Positions 6,634 to 8,955 of a stretch of 8,955 nt of DNA are shown one piece after another. How positions within the stretch are numbered: the first letter of the stretch is position 1; each line of letters begins with the position of its first letter. Under the pieces are notes generated by a model, which did not search any database, was not told the DNA's origin, and worked only from the letters and a program-made list of their open reading frames with translations. This stretch comes from Dehalococcoidia bacterium UBA1141 (GTDB taxonomy: Bacteria; Chloroflexota; Dehalococcoidia; Lucifugimonadales; UBA3495). The DNA lies in NCBI GenBank assembly GCA_002311385.1, contig DCAE01000031.1:1-8955 (forward strand). The letters are read 5' to 3'. The translations under genes and the position numbers were made by a program.

Positions 6634-8070
6634 ATGGACCGTTCCGACATCGCATTCCTGTCCGCCTCGGAATTGGCGTCGGCCATCGAATCCAAGCAAG
6701 TATCACCGGTGGAAGCCGTGGAAGCCTACTTGGAACGAATCGAGCGAATCGACCCCAATGTAAACTCCTACATCACCGTGCTGGCCGACGATGCCCGGCG
6801 AGATGCTAAATCCGCAGAAGCCGAAATCCAGCGGGGTCAGTACCGGGGTCCTCTCCACGGCATCCCCATCGCTCTAAAGGACCAGATTCATACCAAGGGT
6901 GTTCGCACCACCGACGCTTCCAAGATACGGACGGATTTCGTGCCGCAAGAGGACGCTACAGTGGTGGTCAACCTGAAAAACGCAGGCGCAATAATATTGG
7001 GCAAGTTGAACATGAGCGAGTTTGCTTTGGGCGACCCCCAAAGTTCCGCCTTTGGACCGGCCCGCAATCCATGGGATTTGGAGCGCAGCCCAGGTACCTC
7101 CAGCAGCGGTTCGGGCGCCGCCACCGCTGCCCGGCTCTGCGCAACCTCCCTTGGCGAAGACACTGGCGGCTCCATCCGGGGCCCGGCGGCCAACTGCGGT
7201 CTGGTGGGACTGCGGCCTACCTGGGGTCGGGTCAGCCGATACGGCGTGGATGGTGCGGGTTGGTCTGTGGACACAATCGGCCCAATTTCCCGCACCACCG
7301 AAGACTGCGCAATAACCATTGGCGGCATCGCTGGCTACGACCCCAAGGACCCTTATACACGCCAGGTGCCCGTGCCTGATTACAGAAAAACTCTGACCGG
7401 CGACATCCGCGGCATTAGAGTGGGTGTGGTCCGGGAACTTTTCGACACTGAGGAGTTGGGATTGAATCCTCAGTTACGTCAGGCGGTCTTGACTGCCGCC
7501 GGACTGCTGGGGGAGTTGGGCGCTGAGGTGAAGGACGTGTCTTTGCCTTTGGCTGCTCAGTGCGGCTACATCACCCGGGCCATGACCCACGTGGAGCGGG
7601 TCAGCCTACAACCCGACTGGTTGAGGGAGCGTCCTCAAGACTACCACCACAACACCCGGGTGGCCTTTATGACCGGTAATCTGCTGCCAGCCCAGGTGTA
7701 CTACAAGGTACTGAAGCTGCGGGACATGGTGCGCCAACAGGTGCTGGAGTTGTTGGAAGACGTCGACGTGCTGGTGCAGCCCACCATGGGCAACACGGCG
7801 GATGTGATAAATCTGGATGCTAGGGTTGGTAGCCAAGAGCAGGCCAAACGTGCTCTAGCCACCGGAGCCTTTCGCGGTCCATACAGTCTAACTGGAGCGC
7901 CAGCGTTATCGATATTGTGCGGGTTCACTTCGGAAGGCGATGGAGCTCTGCCCTTTGCTATGCAGATTGCTGGCCGGCCTTTCGACGAGGCCACCGTGTT
8001 GCGGGTGGCCCACGCCTATGAGCAGGCTTCGTCTTGGAATACCAGAATCCCGCCGGTGGCGCAAACGTGA
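6634..8070 (+). CDS. amidase signature family protein (GatA-like)
   Basis: A 478-residue amidase signature hydrolase that cleaves C-N amide bonds with a Ser-cisSer-Lys triad. All three residues are visible: Lys82 in IALKDQI, cis-Ser156 in PGTSSSGSG, and nucleophile Ser180 in DTGGSIRGP; the 24-residue gap between the serines equals that in peptide amidase and FAAH. The surrounding blocks (SAFGPARNPWDLER, VGLRPTWGRVSRYG, GPISRT, AGRPFDEATVLRVAHAYE) are close to the A subunit of glutamyl-tRNA amidotransferase. No gatB or gatC lies nearby, and the serine loops differ from typical GatA (GTSSSGSG for GGSSGGS, SIRGPAANCG for SIRQPAALCG), so a stand-alone amidase is more likely. GGAGGAG (6623-6629) sets the start. 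Probably co-transcribed with the upstream oxidoreductase. Confidence 0.92.
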   Translation: MDRSDIAFLSASELASAIESKQVSPVEAVEAYLERIERIDPNVNSYITVLADDARRDAKSAEAEIQRGQYRGPLHGIPIALKDQIHTKGVRTTDASKIRTDFVPQEDATVVVNLKNAGAIILGKLNMSEFALGDPQSSAFGPARNPWDLERSPGTSSSGSGAATAARLCATSLGEDTGGSIRGPAANCGLVGLRPTWGRVSRYGVDGAGWSVDTIGPISRTTEDCAITIGGIAGYDPKDPYTRQVPVPDYRKTLTGDIRGIRVGVVRELFDTEELGLNPQLRQAVLTAAGLLGELGAEVKDVSLPLAAQCGYITRAMTHVERVSLQPDWLRERPQDYHHNTRVAFMTGNLLPAQVYYKVLKLRDMVRQQVLELLEDVDVLVQPTMGNTADVINLDARVGSQEQAKRALATGAFRGPYSLTGAPALSILCGFTSEGDGALPFAMQIAGRPFDEATVLRVAHAYEQASSWNTRIPPVAQT

Positions 8071-8242
8071 TAAAAAAAGCTAAAGACCGTTCACCGTACC
8101 GAGGGTTCAGGCTCAAAATATATTGGTGGTTGGCGCCGACGGTATGCCCAGCGCAGGTGTAGAATGCCAGTATTAATCGGGAATCTTCAGTGGTTAGACC
8201 AGTATTATTAAAATCGATTATTAAACGAGATTGGAGTGCAAG

Positions 8243-8713
8243 ATGGCCGTAGACGATTTGGTGGCAGAATTAACCAAGGAATTGGGCGAAGAAATCCATT
8301 TAAGTGATTGGCTAACCGTGGGTCAAAGCATGATTAATGGTTTTGCTGATGTTACTTTGGACCACCAATGGATTCATGTGGATGTGGAGCGGGCGGCCAA
8401 AGATTCGCCCTTCGGCAGCACAATCGCCCATGGCTTCTTGACCTTGTCTTTGATTCCCAACTTGACCGGTGTTGTAGATCCAAGCAAGCCCGCCTACCCC
8501 GATTTGAAGTTGGCAGTGAACTACGGTCTCAACCGAGTCCGGTTCCCAAGCCCGGTGCCCGCTGGCTCAAAGGTCAGGACACGCACCAAGTTGGCAGGAG
8601 TGGATAAGATTAACGATGAGTGCTTCCAAGTAGTTCAGGAAGTCACCATCGAGATTGAAGGCCAGGGTAAACCAGCCTGCGTCGCCGAGTCCGTGCTCAG
8701 ATATTATTTCTAG
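8243..8713 (+). CDS. MaoC family dehydratase (NodN-like)
   Basis: A 156-residue single hot-dog domain protein. The hydratase signature is present: FADVTLDHQWIHVD at 34-47 gives the Asp40/His45 pair with the D-x4-H spacing of R-specific enoyl-CoA hydratases, followed by the FGSTIAHGFLTLSL block. The DHQWIHVD form and the short GS-x-IAHGFLTLS loop are characteristic of the NodN / Rv0130-type subgroup. It probably hydrates a trans-2-enoyl-CoA thioester in the cytosol. The start at 8243 has GGAG six bases upstream; a TTG at 8231 is in frame but less likely. The first 40 codons are AT-rich at the third base (17 G/C by my count). It is separated from the amidase by 172 bp and is probably its own unit. 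Confidence 0.92.
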   Translation: MAVDDLVAELTKELGEEIHLSDWLTVGQSMINGFADVTLDHQWIHVDVERAAKDSPFGSTIAHGFLTLSLIPNLTGVVDPSKPAYPDLKLAVNYGLNRVRFPSPVPAGSKVRTRTKLAGVDKINDECFQVVQEVTIEIEGQGKPACVAESVLRYYF

Positions 8714-8774
8714 GCTATTGACCAAGTCGCCGTTCGCAGGGCGGCCCAATTGAGGCACCGGGCAAACGACAAAA

Positions 8775-8810
8775 ACAACAAGAGGCTCTTTTCAAAGAGC
8801 CTCTTGTTGT
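8775..8810. terminator. strong hairpin terminator, possibly bidirectional
   Basis: A 16-bp perfect stem (8775-8790 with 8795-8810) around a TTCA loop starts 61 bp after the MaoC stop. On the plus strand no T run follows. On the minus strand the stem is followed by TTTTT (A run at 8771-8775), so it is better formed as a terminator for leftward transcription. It likely ends maoC and insulates it from whatever lies to the right. Confidence 0.7.
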
Positions 8811-8955
8811 CTAAGGAGGACGAACCCTGAACGGATTACCGGATGCTGATTTACGATCAGAGCAAATCGTTCAGCTAGTTCAATTGCCGGTCTGCCAGTG
8901 TTCGGTCCTGCGGTGCTGTCATGGTTGTTGGGAGGGGTCATGAACTTGGCAAGAC
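8811..8955. other. right-edge segment, coding content unresolved
   Basis: No complete gene. On the plus strand, AAGGAGG (8813-8819) is a perfect ribosome-binding sequence with no ATG at the right distance, only a CTG at 8827 that opens 38 codons ending at a TGA at 8941. GGAGGGG (8931-8937) precedes an ATG at 8940 that could begin a gene running off the window and would overlap that TGA as ATGA. On the minus strand a frame is open from the window edge to a stop at 8792-8794 inside the hairpin loop. These readings compete and none is established. Confidence 0.3.

Noticed and set aside
6606..6809. Plus-strand ATG at 6606 opening 67 codons
   Set aside because: It is out of frame with the amidase, whose own GGAGGAG and ATG at 6634 start a protein with family motifs from its first residues onward.
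6888..7328. 146-codon minus-strand frame in the amidase
   Set aside because: Antisense to the catalytic core of the amidase; it reads as Pro/Ser-rich shadow sequence.
8071..8242. Terminator or riboswitch between the amidase and MaoC genes
   Set aside because: The amidase stop is followed by an A run, but I found no stable stem-loop. The segment is AT-rich towards its end and likely contains a promoter, with no box pair good enough to place it.
1..8955. CRISPR array, tRNA, rRNA, toxin-antitoxin pair, phage or defence genes
   Set aside because: No regularly spaced direct repeats, cloverleaf-like sequences, small paired ORFs with known motifs or phage-type proteins are visible in either strand.

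Overview
The window is an ordinary-looking, moderately GC-rich bacterial chromosomal segment with seven complete genes, all soluble enzymes with no signal peptides or transmembrane runs that I can see. Four pieces of evidence suggest a free-living, metabolically versatile bacterium that makes cofactor F420: a Ddn-type deazaflavin (F420)-dependent oxidoreductase; a tandem carboxymuconolactone-decarboxylase protein beside an ACMSD-type amidohydrolase; a NodN-type MaoC protein; and intergenic palindromes built on a C5-TTT-CGT-AAA-G5 core. My best guess is Chloroflexota (SAR202/Dehalococcoidia-like), with an actinobacterium as the alternative. This taxonomic call is inference; the window holds no rRNA or tRNA to anchor it.

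Layout. Positions 1-186 are noncoding and carry two copies of a G/C-run palindromic repeat. A large alpha/beta hydrolase (187-2193, +) follows. A 218-bp spacer with two unrelated palindromic repeats separates it from a tandem-domain carboxymuconolactone decarboxylase family protein (2412-3209, +), which ends in a strong hairpin terminator (3247-3284). Converging on it are two minus-strand genes: an ACMSD-type metal-dependent amidohydrolase/decarboxylase (3402-4379) and, upstream of it, a bleomycin hydrolase/aminopeptidase C (4533-5903), with a long palindromic repeat between them. A 267-bp divergent control region (5904-6170) holds an AG microsatellite and a short palindrome. From it run an F420-dependent nitroreductase-like protein (6171-6593, +) and, 40 bp further on, a GatA-like amidase (6634-8070, +), probably one operon. 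A MaoC/NodN-like hydratase (8243-8713, +) has its own AT-rich leader and is followed by a large hairpin (8775-8810). The last 145 bp reach the window edge without a complete gene.

How the genes fit together. Several enzymes are types used in opening and processing aromatic or other carbonyl compounds: amide hydrolysis, F420H2-dependent reduction, decarboxylation of carboxymuconate-like intermediates, enoyl hydration and ester hydrolysis. They could serve scavenging of dissolved organic matter or xenobiotics, but strand changes and spacers break them into at least four transcription units, so a single pathway is not demonstrated. I found no defence system, CRISPR array, transposase, phage gene, tRNA or rRNA, and nothing that convincingly amounts to an undescribed system. 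The points most worth a second look are the palindromic repeat family, the 5904-6170 control region, the variant amidase signature and the unresolved right edge.
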